A stretch of DNA of 37,794 nt, taken from Lingula anatina (taxonomy: Eukaryota > Brachiopoda > Lingulata > Lingulida > Lingulidae). The stretch spans positions 1-37,794 of the forward strand of contig NW_019775653.1 in assembly GCF_001039355.2 (NCBI RefSeq), read 5' to 3'. Below, piece by piece: positions 21,079-30,609 of this stretch. The translations under genes and the position numbers were made by a program. Position 1 is the first letter of the stretch. Each line of letters begins with the position of its first letter. The notes beneath the pieces are model-generated. The model did not search any database, was not told the DNA's origin, and worked only from the letters and a program-made list of their open reading frames with translations.

Positions 21079-21918
21079 GTACTGTGTACACGTGAACCGG
21101 CAAAGTTAATGATAATTTCATGTTGCAAAAGCATAATTAAATTAGTTAGTTATTTTCCAAACGATATTATTTGAATAGCAGATACATAGGTCAAACTAAC
21201 TATAATATAAAATTTTGATGACACTGAAAATCAAAACCTGCGGTGCAAGATAGGTTGAGGATGACACTGCCACAGCAAGTAATGCATGAAATTTTGTTGC
21301 ATAACACTCTATGCTTGTGTCGTTGTTAACTTTGCGGTATTATTGCTGCTTAAATTAATACCTGATCTTATTTCTCAGGCTACCAAGTACGTATCAACTT
21401 TTTTTGTGGCATTAATTAACCTCCATGTTCCATCATGTGTGCAGGTTGTTTCTTATATTATTATTGTTATTATTATTTGTTCAAGCACATTTTGATAAAG
21501 TGGCTATGCTTTAACAAGAGAAAGTCAAGATTTATGCTGAAGTTTAAAAGATTAAATCATCACTAGTATGTACAATTAAAGCTATTTGATTATGCATATT
21601 TGATTTTCAATTATCTTGATTATGGTATGAGGTTTCTGCCTTTTTCTCTCGCCCTGAAATCAATATATAACAAGTAAATTGATGGTGCTTTATTACAATT
21701 TTTGCTGTACACTTTCAGATGCAAAAACTGTGTAGCAGTTGGTAAAGCTGTAGAGATTGATGTGAGCAAAGACAAGGGGAAATGGTATCAGAGAAACTAG
21801 GAGAACAAGATAATGTAGATCCATCATCACAGCAAGGGTAGTTGGTGTGATCTTGTCCCTGAAGCTGTGCCACAAGTTTTCAACTGGTTGAGTCCTTACT
21901 AAGACAAGCTGCTGCCGT

Positions 21919-22079
21919 GTGAATCGCAATATGTACATTCAGGTTATGTGTGGCAGATTTATGACAAAAGAAACCTTCATAATATACTTCAAAGGAGTTA
22001 TCCTTGCATCTATGCCTCCTCAAAAGTACACAGTTACAGTGACTAGAACATTGTCTGCATATAGTGAGGCAGTGAAGGC
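21919..22079 (+). pseudogene. SWIM-type zinc-finger coding relic, 5' part (split by LTR element)
   Basis: A forward frame reads FMTKETFIIYFKGVILASMP, then PQKYTVTVTRTLSAYSEAVK, up to the retrotransposon target duplication (22075-22079). It resumes at 23452-23500 with AARCHCFSVL. The ...KG.V.ASM....Y.V.V.......V..A.C.C order is that of SWIM zinc fingers (CxC followed by CxH). The second CxH pair is not found: after CHC the sequence runs into a T-run and an unknown base at 23528. A second forward frame is also open here, so confidence is moderate. Confidence 0.45.
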
Positions 22080-22236
22080 TGTCGTGGTTTTCTGTTGTTA
22101 TGTAACTTATGTAACTTAAGTGTACATTTTTTTAATAACTCATTTATTACATAACACATCCAGCCATGCTGGCTAACTGGTAGAGAAGGAACAATGCATT
22201 ATGGGAGATATGTTAATTACATTACAATATACAACA
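22080..22236 (-). repeat. 3' LTR
   Basis: 157 bp; on the minus strand begins TGTTGTATATTG and ends CCACGACA; contains TATTAC..ATAAATGAG with an AATAAA signal. Confidence 0.9.
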
Positions 22237-22522
22237 TCTCCCTTTTTTTTAATTAAAAAAAAAATCTTTCAATTATTTTTTTTAAGTTGCTAATAAACAT
22301 AATCAGTTCACTGTCCGTGTTGTCTTTGTCTCCAAGACATTGCAATGTTCACAGTTCATAGACACATGTAAATGTTCATTTTTTTTTTTAACACAAAAGT
22401 CAACAGAATCTCAAGTCCAGAGTTCATAAATGAAACAATTATGATTAAGCTTATTCAAATTACAGTCAATTTTGTGACATCTTTCACAACTGACTTGTTA
22501 CAGTCACTATTACTGAATTTAT

Positions 22523-23187
22523 TCATAAGTTCAATCTCTCTGGAGGTTTAATGTTCCTGCTTGATCTGCGTAAGGGTTGAGATTGAGGTGTTTCACATTT
22601 TGTAACAGTCTCTGTGTTTGTAATGTCAACAAGAGGTTCATCAGTTTCCTCAATCTCATTGTTTCTGAAATCAAAATGTTCTTTTGTCTTATGAATGTGT
22701 TTNCAAGAGCCTGATCTAGAGTCAAATCTTCTTCTCTTTGTAATAATTTCGCCTGAATTCTCTCCAAGTTTGTGCCAAAAATAAGAGTGTCAATTATGTG
22801 TTGATCAACATCGGTATATTTGCATTCATTTGCCACGAGTCTGATTCGTCTGACAAAAGAATCAATGCTCTCACCTGCTTCTTGTCTGCATGCTCTAAGT
22901 TTAAATCTCTGAATTCGAAAGTTACTCTTGGGCTTCGTGTATTCTTCCAATTTTTGCCAATACGAGGTCAACACGTCTGGATCATCAATGTTAAAAGTTT
23001 TCACAATTTCGCGGCCTTTTTCTCCGATCCAAAGGAGAAGAAATTTCACTTGTCTTTCCTCTGATACAGCATCTAAAGGTCCTTGGAATATCAATTCACA
23101 CTTTTCCTTGAAAAGTTTGAAAGTACGCGGTAAGTCCATGGATTCCCAGTCCATGTGAGGCGGCTGTATCCCATACATGTGCTCCAT
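22523..23187 (-). pseudogene. gag-like frame joined to a Pol-tail-like end
   Basis: ATG at 23187. Residues ~20-160 fit a retrotransposon gag (capsid) domain: LLLWIGEKGREIVKTF, W..LEEYTKPKSN, FKLRACRQEAGESIDSFVRR, LIFGTNLERIQAKLLQRE and TLDQAL. At residue 162 the unknown base 22703 is met. Beyond it the gag frame loses protein character and stops at 22531. A frame shifted by one is open instead, Glu/Thr-rich, ending with a basic RRSS-type stretch and PPERLNL before TGA at 22525-22523, like the end of a Gypsy Pol polyprotein. No CCHC knuckle remains. The structural protein would assemble particles in an intact element; this copy lacks every enzyme. Confidence 0.75.
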
Positions 23188-23274
23188 TTTTTTTGTTTTT
23201 TTAGTGATTCAAAATCCGTTTTTATCTTGTAGTTTGTGGGTCATCCAATCTCCAAATCATGCTACATCCAATGT

Positions 23275-23294
23275 AGATCCCGATTCTGACACCA
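23275..23294 (-). other. primer-binding site
   Basis: TGGTGTCAGAATCGGGATC read on the minus strand, immediately inside the 5' LTR; starts with TGG, complementary to the CCA end of a tRNA. The matching tRNA was not determined. Confidence 0.7.
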
Positions 23295-23451
23295 TGTCGT
23301 GGTTTTCTGTTGTTATGTAACTTATGTAACTTAAGTGTACATTTTTTTAATAACTCATTTATTACATAACACATCCAGCCATGCTGGCTAACTGGTAGAG
23401 AAGGAACAATGCATTATGGGAGATATGTTAATTACATTACAATATACAACA
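23295..23451 (-). repeat. 5' LTR
   Basis: 157 bp, appears identical to 22080-22236. Confidence 0.9.
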
Positions 23452-23500
23452 AAGGCTGCAAGGTGCCATTGTTTTTCAGTATTAAGAATGACAGTATCTG
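23452..23500 (+). pseudogene. SWIM-type relic, continuation after the LTR element
   Basis: With the retrotransposon and one copy of AAGGC removed, the frame of 21919-22079 continues directly into ARCHC, the first ligand pair of a SWIM finger, then FSVLRMTVSV and the poly-T. Confidence 0.45.
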
Positions 23501-23501
23501 T

Positions 23502-24429
23502 TTTTTTTTTTTTTTTTTTTTTTTTTTNTGTCATGTCTGTATGTAGAGTTTCTCTTGCTCAGATTTCTATAGTTATTGAGTGCATTATGAAGTTTACTGA
23601 CTGATGGTTGGCAACTGAAAATAACCTTGTCACGCAACCCTATTGTATAATTCAAAAGACAGCAAACAATTGCTTAGCCAGATTGTTGAAAATACAAAAA
23701 ACAGCAAGGGTAATATGGCCTGTTATGGAACTGTGGTCTTAATTTTAATTAAATCTAAATGGCAGCAACAACTTAACTTATTTAATATTATTGAATGATC
23801 CACCCTTTTTATCAGGAAAAGGTCTGCTCTAGATCAAAATTGATCTAGGTGCATGAAGGTTTTATGGTAAATGGTTCACTTTTTCAGAAAAAGAACCCTC
23901 TTTTGAAATTGCTGGCTACAGGCCTGGTTAAACTTAATATCTATATACGCCTTAAAAACTTGGTGGAAAACTTAATTGAACTATGAATTCATGTTGACAG
24001 GCTCATTATCCAAAGCACATGATAGTTTACAGCTATTACCTGCCTTAATTTAATTAAAAAAATGTCAAAGACACGATGCTTCAGTATAGAAACATCTGCT
24101 GTTGTGAGCGAGCAATTAGCATTTAACATACGTTTTTGTGAAAGTGCAAGAAAGGACATTTACCAACATATCAATGCCTAAAATACATTCACCTTAAAAA
24201 ACCATGACCCTCTAGACTGATAAAATGAAAAAAAAAATACTCATCATTTCTGGAGGCTTTCAGAAGTAGGCCTACGCGAGTGCTGCATTAAAAATCCAAT
24301 GCGCTCTGTATTTGGATGTTCTCAGAGAGTTTAGTTGAGCCTGCATCTTTTGGTGTTCACTGCCAACTGTTATCTGAATGCACCTAATGTCAATATCTAC
24401 CACTGTAGTGACCGGCATTCTAAGGCTCT
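23502..24429. other. transposon interior without recognisable gene; T-run and unknown base
   Basis: A T-run from 23502 ends in N at 23528. The following ~900 bp is AT-rich with no protein-like frame. If an enzymatic domain of the transposon once followed the SWIM piece, it is lost here or in an unsized gap at 23528. Confidence 0.4.
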
Positions 24430-24640
24430 GTTCTCACAACTTTTAGATCGATCTATCACCGCGGGGAGTCTCACTAGATTACTGTCAGATAATCCCCCTT
24501 AAGTGTCCGTCCCCGCCTACTACAAGCTTTAAGGGGTAATTAACTTTCGTGTCCGCCCGGCTGACAGCTATTTAGCGTGAACCCCCAGGGAGTTAGGTCG
24601 ATCCAATGTAGGTCGATCTAATCTATGAGAATGGGGTGTT
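24430..24640 (+). mobile_element. ~200-bp MITE, copy 1
   Basis: Shares GATCGATCTAT, GGGGAGTCTCACTAGATTA, CTGTCAGATAATCC, TACTACAAGCTT, AATTAACTTTCGTG, CTGACAGCTATTTAGCGTGA and AGTTAGGTCGATC with 30808-31015, which lies in the opposite orientation. The ends are loosely inverted (TTCTCA..(N)..TTAGATCGA on both sides). GC content is higher than the surroundings. Confidence 0.65.
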
Positions 24641-24659
24641 ACATTCAGTTCAGAACCTA

Positions 24660-25199
24660 TTTTTGCTCCCTGTTGAAACTTCTACACATGACAAGTGTTG
24701 CAGTTGATATTTTCATTTCTGACAGAAAGCAGTCAATAAAATGGCCTAAAACGTCTGTAACACTGGCCGGACAGACCTTTTTGCATAATATCTTTGGTCC
24801 TTCCTTCACTATAACACTGAGCCACACAACAGTGGTCAATTTCCTGCTTAAGTAGAGACAGCTACTCCAGTATGCGTCTCCTGCCATGTTGTATTAATTT
24901 GACACATGCAGTGTAAAATATCAGCGAAGCATTGATTGGCTTAAAAACCAGAAGCTGGGGGAAATGAACCAATTGTTTACTTTGGCTTAAATACCCTTCG
25001 TTTTGAACTTATAGGCAGTCATGTGACGCAGGAGTCCCGTGAAACTTGTTATGTTTCATGTTTACGATCGAACAGTACGATCAGTCAGAAGTCGGGGGAA
25101 AAAATAAAAGTATTTTTGATTTCAATTTTTTTTTTTTTTCTATTTTGGCCTTTTTGAGGTCGGCGAAGCTTGAGAAACAGGTTATTAAAAAAAACTGCC
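24660..25199. repeat. right half of the large transposon, shared with 34515-35067
   Basis: The ~540 bp up to the right terminus match 34515-35067 throughout. On the minus strand both copies keep the frame SVTDVLG.FID.FLSEM at 24672-24780 and about 34520-34640, with both silent and replacement differences, which hints at a former first exon reading leftward from the right end. Confidence 0.6.
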
Positions 25200-26460
25200 T
25201 TATATGTATTTTTAAGGTGACAAGGGTTAATGTTAACTGTTCAGAGTTGGGGGGCGTGTGAACTGTTTGGGGGGGGGTTAGCTTAGCATAAATCTTTATA
25301 TGGACAAAATTTCATGGATACATTCTGATACCTGTGCATTGTCTGTTGTGACATTGAATGTGTTTGTATGTATTCTGATCACTATGTCCTTATTGTTTCT
25401 GTATGTGTTTATTATAATATATTAATATATTTTGATCACTGTGTTATTTCTGTATTATAATTACTGTATGTGTCTACATATATATTTTTAATTGATGATT
25501 TATTATCTGTTTTCAGTAGAGATGAAGGTGTGTTTCCTGTATTATCAACACACTGAGGACAGCTGAACTCATCTCAACCTTGCAGCCTCATCACAGGTCG
25601 GTACAACAATGATATTGCTACACTGGCAATTCTCTTTAATCCCATTGTGAACATTGCTGCTATATATTGTACCTGAGAAATTCTCATTTTGGAAAAGGGT
25701 CACTTAATTAGATCCCACTCAGTTTTATATATATTTTCAAGGTGACAGCGGTTAATGTAAACTTTTCGACGTTGTGGGCTGGGGGGGAGGGGGTTCGCTT
25801 AGCAGATATCTTGATAAAGACAAAATGTCTTTATTGCCGCTGTTTGTGTCTATTATAGTATAATAATATTTTTTAATCACTACGTGTTATGTCTGTGTTT
25901 TAACTACCGTATATGTCTACACATATACGTATATTTTATTAATGATTTGTTATCTGTTTTCAGTTGAAATGAAGGTGTGTAAATTTCCTGTATTATCATC
26001 ACACTGAGGAAAGTTGAATTCATCTGTTCACCATCTCGTTCTACAGCCACACAGTATAAGCAAAGGTCAGTGCAACAACATTATTGCTATACTGGTGATT
26101 CTATTCAATCCCTTTGTGACCATCGCCACTATATATGTTGTAACTATGAAATTATCATTTGGAAATGGGTCATTGAGATCCAAATCAGTTTTAATATGTT
26201 CAAGGTGACAAGGCTTAATGTGAACTAGCTGTTTGGAGTTGGGGGGCGAGGGTTCGCTTAGGAAAATCTTGATATAAACAAAATTTACATATTATATACA
26301 TACATCTTGATGCCTTAATTTGCATTGTTGAGACATTGAGTGTGTCTGTATGTATTCTGATCACTGTCCATGTGTCCATGTGTATATCTTTCTTGTCACT
26401 GTATGTGTTTATTATAATATAATTATATATTTTGATCACTGTGTTACACATTTTTTTAAA
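25200..26460 (+). repeat. ~0.5-kb module array II, right part
   Basis: Continues the module from the base after the transposon. Module starts at about 25596 (AGGTCGGTACAACAATG) and 26065 (AGGTCAGTGCAACAAC), 469 bp apart. All landmark boxes of the family are present. It ends near a hairpin at 26463. Confidence 0.75.
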
Positions 26461-26462
26461 AA

Positions 26463-26492
26463 TGGCCCACTTTTTTTTTACCAAGTGGGCCA
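26463..26492. other. hairpin, 10-bp perfect stem
   Basis: TGGCCCACTT, a T-rich loop, then AAGTGGGCCA. Read as protein, such TGGCCCA repeats recur in marine genomes, but no gene is visible here; most likely the edge of a repeat. Confidence 0.6.
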
Positions 26493-26821
26493 AAATGGCC
26501 CAACCAGATTTTGACCCAGGAATTAAGATCCCTATTATTCTAAGGAAATTCTGATGGATTTACTTTTTAAAACATAAAATCAATAGAATGTTTCTAATAT
26601 AAATTTTGAAAACAAGAGCAGAGGGCAAATTAAATAAAATCAACCAGCGGATAAACACCGGCAGGCTTTCTCAATTTCACCAACTTGTATTTCAAACAGT
26701 GCACTTTTTGCTCATGCGCAGTCGTTTGAATCCCGTGCTATTGTGTACAATTTATTTGAATGAATTATAGAAATCAATTTGTTCATTTTCCTTTGGTTTG
26801 TTACGTATTTTCTATTTCAAG
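26493..26821. other. no gene seen
   Basis: AT-rich sequence between the module array and the exon-like stretch that follows. Confidence 0.4.
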
Positions 26822-26944
26822 ATATGATATTTTACTGCTTGGAGATGCTCTTCCCATTACTGCATTTTACAATGTAGTGCTTGCTTTATCTTCTTGGCGG
26901 CAGCACCTTACAGTGAAGTCTTCATTTAATCTCAGTGATTTACG
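26822..26944 (+). CDS. possible internal exon, unknown product
   Basis: Acceptor TTTTCTATTTCAAG (AG at 26820-26821) and donor GTAATG (26945) enclose 123 nt, exactly 41 codons, with an open frame reading YDILLLGDALPITAFYNVVL, then ALSSWRQHLTVKSSFNLSDL. The exon would be phase-symmetrical. The composition is protein-like and partly hydrophobic. No family recognised. A minus-strand candidate exon lies only ~100 bp away, and overlapping host genes on both strands are unlikely, so at most one may be real. Confidence 0.3.
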
Positions 26945-27047
26945 GTAATGTGCCAAGCATTTTGACAGGCCCAGTCAATCCGACCAAAAAAATTATATAA
27001 TAAAATTAATTTTTCTGGGCTCAAACATTTAGTCCATACGTCAAAAT

Positions 27048-27232
27048 CATGCGCCAGAATTTTTTTCTTGTTCCGATTGTTCGACCACATCGTCGGCAAG
27101 ACTTGGTAAATTTTCAAGCCAGTCATATAGATGCTGCATGCCGGGCCCTTTGTCAATTGTTGTCCTTTCAATAGCTCTCGTCAATGAGGAAGAAACTATT
27201 AATTGAAGATCTAATCTGGAAGCATGACGTAC
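27048..27232 (-). CDS. possible exon, unknown product
   Basis: Minus strand: after GACAG (27237-27233) a ~61-codon frame runs to TGA (27050-27048). It reads RLDLQLIVSSSLTRAIERTT, then GPGMQHLYDWLENLPSLADD and an acidic or polar tail VVEQSEQEKNSGA. Helical, protein-like, without known motifs. Exact first base uncertain by one or two. It could be a terminal host exon or a transposon-gene relic. Confidence 0.4.
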
Positions 27233-28199
27233 CTGTCATTTCTTTTGTCCCCGATGACAAAATAGTGTTAAAGACATACAATCTGTGCTAATTAAGCAGA
27301 CTTGCCCTTGCTGACTGATTCATCACGCCCGTAACTGGGGAAGGTCCATTCTGGATGAAACCAAATATCGACAGTGAGTAGAATACGTCGTAAACACCTT
27401 CATATAGACCATATATAGCGTTTGCTACCAATAAAAAGTTTGGGAAGAATATAAGCAATTTATTTTCAAGTTTGATTGAAATATATATGCAGATGGGGAA
27501 ACGTTCTTGAAGTCAACACCGCAAGATTTTACATTTACTACAATCGACCGAAAGATCAGCGGGATCGACCGCCAGACTTCTTGGCGCCAAATACCACGCG
27601 CTGTCAAAATCTGACGAACATGTGTAGCTGTTCACCTACATGGATAACTGATTTGTCAACAATAAAAATGAAGTCTTCCTTAACTCCATGAGAGCTTCAT
27701 AGAGAGTTCCACTGGACATTAACGTTACCTGTGAGTCACTTTTTATTTCCCCAGATGCATGAAATGTTGATGATATTTAGCGTAATCCACAAAGAACTCC
27801 ATTCCTGTGACCCCCCCTCCCCCAAAATGGGACCGTCTTCATTAACATGTGGTTTGCGCTATGCTGGACCACACCAGATAAGACCAGTCTCATTTCTGCA
27901 TGTGCTCAATTCTCGCGTCAAATTATAAATGCACTTGTTTTGTGAAAATTATGGCAATTAAATGCTTTTTTTTTACGTTCGGGTTGTATCAGTGGGGTTT
28001 TCAATATGCACCGTGGTTTGTGCACAGCGAGAGTATATAAGTAAGAAAATCGGAAGAGTGCAAGCAAGATAGGCCTACTGTACGTCTATTGGCACAGGTA
28101 GGCTCCGTATTTTGCCTTTTCTCAATGTTTTAATATGACATGCTTTTTAAATAAAATACTTATAAGTAATTTGAAGTTACACTGAATTCCGTTTGAGTA
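27233..28199. other. weak coding-like patches only; TATA-like box at about 28034
   Basis: Short open runs on both strands at 27300-27395 and 27425-27607 cannot be assigned. GAGAGTATATAAGTAAG near 28029-28045 is a TATA-box-like sequence on the plus strand with no clear gene after it. Confidence 0.25.
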
Positions 28200-28304
28200 C
28201 CAGTTGGTATTCTTTGATACGGGTGATTGAATTTTCTTCGGAAGTATGTCTACGCCTCGACGCTGAGCAATTCGGTTGATTTCAGTTGTCATATTAAAAT
28301 TCAA
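28200..28304 (-). CDS. possible first exon, unknown product
   Basis: Minus-strand ATGs at 28304 and 28292 open MTTEINRIAQRRGVDILPKK, then IQSPVSKNTNW, and a donor-like CTG/GTACTC near 28200. The peptide is basic and protein-like. The frame continues open past the donor to 28122. It might belong with the minus-strand stretch at 27048-27232; unproven. Confidence 0.25.
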
Positions 28305-28488
28305 ATAGGGCGTACGTAGATCACATAACTAGTTTAAGTCTACTGACGCTACCGGTTTCAAATATAAGTGACCGGCCTTTGTTTACAACACCTGTTTGGG
28401 GAAATACTCGTCCCACTCGTGAAGCGCATCATGAAAATGATCGTAGGTGAGGGAAATATATAATTAGAAATTATAATTGTCGTCTTTT

Positions 28489-28518
28489 TATGTACAGACA
28501 CAGATGTGTCTGTACATA
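28489..28518. repeat. 30-bp palindrome at element boundary, copy 3
   Basis: Identical to 5391-5420 and 6394-6423; followed by TAGCCATCAT and a GTC/GCC-rich stretch (about 28530-28576). Confidence 0.85.
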
Positions 28519-28582
28519 TAGCCATCATCTGCGTCTGTCGTCGCCGTCGGCGCCATCGTCGCCGTCGTCGCCGTGCACTTTT

Positions 28583-30456
28583 ACCGATAACCCGATAAGT
28601 GGAAAACCATTTTACCTTTTGACTTGAAACTTGCAGAACTGATGAATATTCATAATACACAGGTCAAGTTCGAAAATCAGCATGATTGGGTCACTTTTAG
28701 GGAATTTATGCTGTTTTTTCACTTTTTTCAGCATATATGCAGCACCGATAACACGATAAGTGGAAAACCATTTTACCTTTTGACTTGAAACTTACAGAAC
28801 TGATGAATATTCATAATACGCAGGTCAAGTTCGAAAATCAGCATGATCGGGTCACTTTTAGGGAATTTATGCTGTTTTTTCACTTTTTTCAGCATATATG
28901 CAGCACCGATAACACGATAAGTGGAAAACCATTTTACCTTTTGACTTGAAACTTACAGAACTGATGAATATTCATAATACGCAGGTCAAGTTCGAAAATC
29001 AGCATGATCGGGTCACTTTTAGGGAATTTATGCTGTTTTTTCACTTTTTTCAGCATATATGCAGCACCGATAACACGATAAGTGGAAAACCATTTTACCT
29101 TTTGACTTGAAACTTACAGAACTGATGAATATTCATAATACGCAGGTCAAGTTCGAAAATCAGCATGATCGGGTCACTTTTAGGGAATTTATGCTGTTTT
29201 TTCACTTTTTTCAGCATATATGCAGCACCGATAACACGATAAGTGGAAAACCATTTTACCTTTTGACTTGAAACTTACAGAACTGATGAATATTCATAAT
29301 ACGCAGGTCAAGTTCGAAAATCAGCATGATCGGGTCACTTTTAGGGAATTTATGCTGTTTTTTCACTTTTTTCAGCATATATGCAGCACCGATAACACGA
29401 TAAGTGGAAAACCATTTTACCTTTTGACTTGAAACTTACAGAACTGATGAATATTCATAATACGCAGGTCAAGTTCGAAAATCAGCATGATCGGGTCACT
29501 TTTAGGGAATTTATGCTGTTTTTTCACTTTTTTCAGCATATATGCAGCACCGATAACACGATAAGTGGAAAACCATTTTACCTTTTGACTTGAAACTTAC
29601 AGAACTGATGAATATTCATAATACGCAGGTCAAGTTCGAAAATCAGCATGATCGGGTCACTTTTAGGGAATTTATGCTGTTTTTTCACTTTTTTCAGCAT
29701 ATATGCAGCACCGATAACACGATAAGTGGAAAACCATTTTACCTTTTGACTTGAAACTTACAGAACTGATGAATATTCATAATACGCAGGTCAAGTTCGA
29801 AAATCAGCATGATCGGGTCACTTTTAGGGAATTTATGCTGTTTTTTCACTTTTTTCAGCATATATGCAGCACCGATAACACGATAAGTGGAAAACCATTT
29901 TACCTTTTGACTTGAAACTTACAGAACTGATGAATATTCATAATACGCAGGTCAAGTTCGAAAATCAGCATGATCGGGTCACTTTTAGGGAATTTATGCT
30001 GTTTTTTCACTTTTTTCAGCATATATGCAGCACCGATAACACGATAAGTGGAAAACCATTTTACCTTTTGACTTGAAACTTACAGAACTGATGAATATTC
30101 ATAATACGCAGGTCAAGTTCGAAAATCAGCATGATCGGGTCACTTTTAGGGAATTTATGCTGTTTTTTCACTTTTTTCAGCATATATGCAGCACCGATAA
30201 CACGATAAGTGGAAAACCATTTTACCTTTTGACTTGAAACTTACAGAACTGATGAATATTCATAATACGCAGGTCAAGTTCGAAAATCAGCATGATCGGG
30301 TCACTTTTAGGGAATTTATGCTGTTTTTTCACTTTTTTCAGCATATATGCAGCACCGATAACACGATAAGTGGAAAACCATTTTACCTTTTGACTTGAAA
30401 CTTACAGAACTGATGAATATTCATAATACGCAGGTCAAGTTCGAAAATCAGCATGA
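28583..30456 (+). repeat. 161-bp satellite, ~11.6 units, nearly all identical
   Basis: The unit start ACCGATAACACGATAAGTGG recurs every 161 bp (28744, 28905, 29066 and so on to 30354). The ten units from 28744 to 30353 look identical by eye. The first unit (28583-28743) differs at four positions, and the twelfth is cut after 103 bp. Each unit holds a T-rich pyrimidine tract ending TTTTTTCAG, and GAATATTC, a 8-base palindrome. Confidence 0.95.
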
Positions 30457-30457
30457 N

Positions 30458-30578
30458 GCCTTGTTTAATGTTAAGTAATGTTAGCACATATTATACACAG
30501 CAAAATAAGATTTTAAAAGGAGGATAAAACAAGCCTGAAACACGTGTTAGGCGAAAATTGCGGCTTATCTTGCGTAAC
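30458..30578. other. sequence directly after the assembly join
   Basis: Unrelated to the satellite. Contains CACGTG at 30541. Confidence 0.4.
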
Positions 30579-30609
30579 ACTTCCGGTAAAATGCAATACT
30601 TCCGGAAAG
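30579..30609 (+). promoter_or_regulatory. double ETS-type promoter site
   Basis: ACTTCCGG at 30579-30586 and again at 30598-30605, the second inside the palindrome TTCCGGAA, both within 31 bp of an ATG. Paired ACTTCCGG sites close to the start are a known mark of TATA-less housekeeping promoters. Function here inferred. Confidence 0.4.

Larger units (their letters stand above)
22080..23451 (-). mobile_element. 1.37-kb Ty3/Gypsy-like LTR retrotransposon, internally deleted
   Basis: Two 157-bp LTRs (22080-22236, 23295-23451) that appear identical base for base, starting TG and ending CA, flanked by the 5-bp duplication AAGGC (22075-22079, 23452-23456). Read on the minus strand, the 5' LTR is followed directly by TGGTGTCAGAATCGGGATC, a tRNA-primer-type site. 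The 3' LTR is preceded by AAAAAAAAGGGAGA, a polypurine tract. The LTR carries AATAAA. Between them only a gag-like frame remains. Protease, reverse transcriptase, RNase H and integrase are missing at the position of the unknown base 22703. Identical LTRs mean a very recent insertion. Confidence 0.9.
19962..25199. mobile_element. 5.24-kb TIR transposon with SAP/SWIM protein relics, inserted at TTA
   Basis: Ends GGCAGTTCTTTTTAATTACC and, inverted, GGCAGTTTTTTTTAATAACC, both continuing CTGTTTCTCAA, about 32 bp with few mismatches. TTA flanks both sides (19959-19961, 25200-25202). Joining the flanks across the element restores the module reading CACTCAGTTATAT..TTTTTAAGGTGACA found elsewhere, so this is one insertion. 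Subterminal AGAGGTCGG.GGG boxes occur in direct orientation near both ends. Inside are protein relics (20570-20747 minus; 20922-21078 and 21919-23500 plus), an LTR element and a MITE. A 3-bp TTA/TWA duplication with GG..CA-type ends is known for PIF/Harbinger; SWIM or YqaJ-type accessory proteins are known on other transposon groups, so the superfamily is left open. Confidence 0.75.
28489..30456 (+). mobile_element. ~160-bp-block element with greatly expanded core, copy D
   Basis: Same left end as copies B and C, but the core has grown to about 11.6 blocks. The right flank seen in copies A and C is missing because the sequence breaks at the unknown base 30457. The opposite-strand Arg-rich frame over the GCC-rich stretch (28358-28660) is an artefact of the repeat. 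Confidence 0.75.

Noticed and set aside
21693-21938. 81-codon minus-strand frame
   Set aside because: Overlaps the forward SWIM-like relic and its upstream acceptor, with no motif of its own.
22798-23158. Plus-strand frames opposite gag
   Set aside because: Shadows of the gag-like frame, which has family-typical residues on the minus strand.
27300-27395. Open runs on both strands with aromatic-rich wording (minus: WFHPEWTFPSYG)
   Set aside because: Too short, both strands equally open, and no good splice signals.
28358-28660. Minus-strand frame with an Arg-rich run
   Set aside because: The Arg run is the reverse reading of the GTC/GCC microsatellite-like stretch next to the palindrome; it is a repeat artefact.
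28583-30456. CRISPR-like regular array
   Set aside because: The repeated unit is continuous with no variable spacers, and the setting is an animal genome; it is a satellite inside a mobile element.
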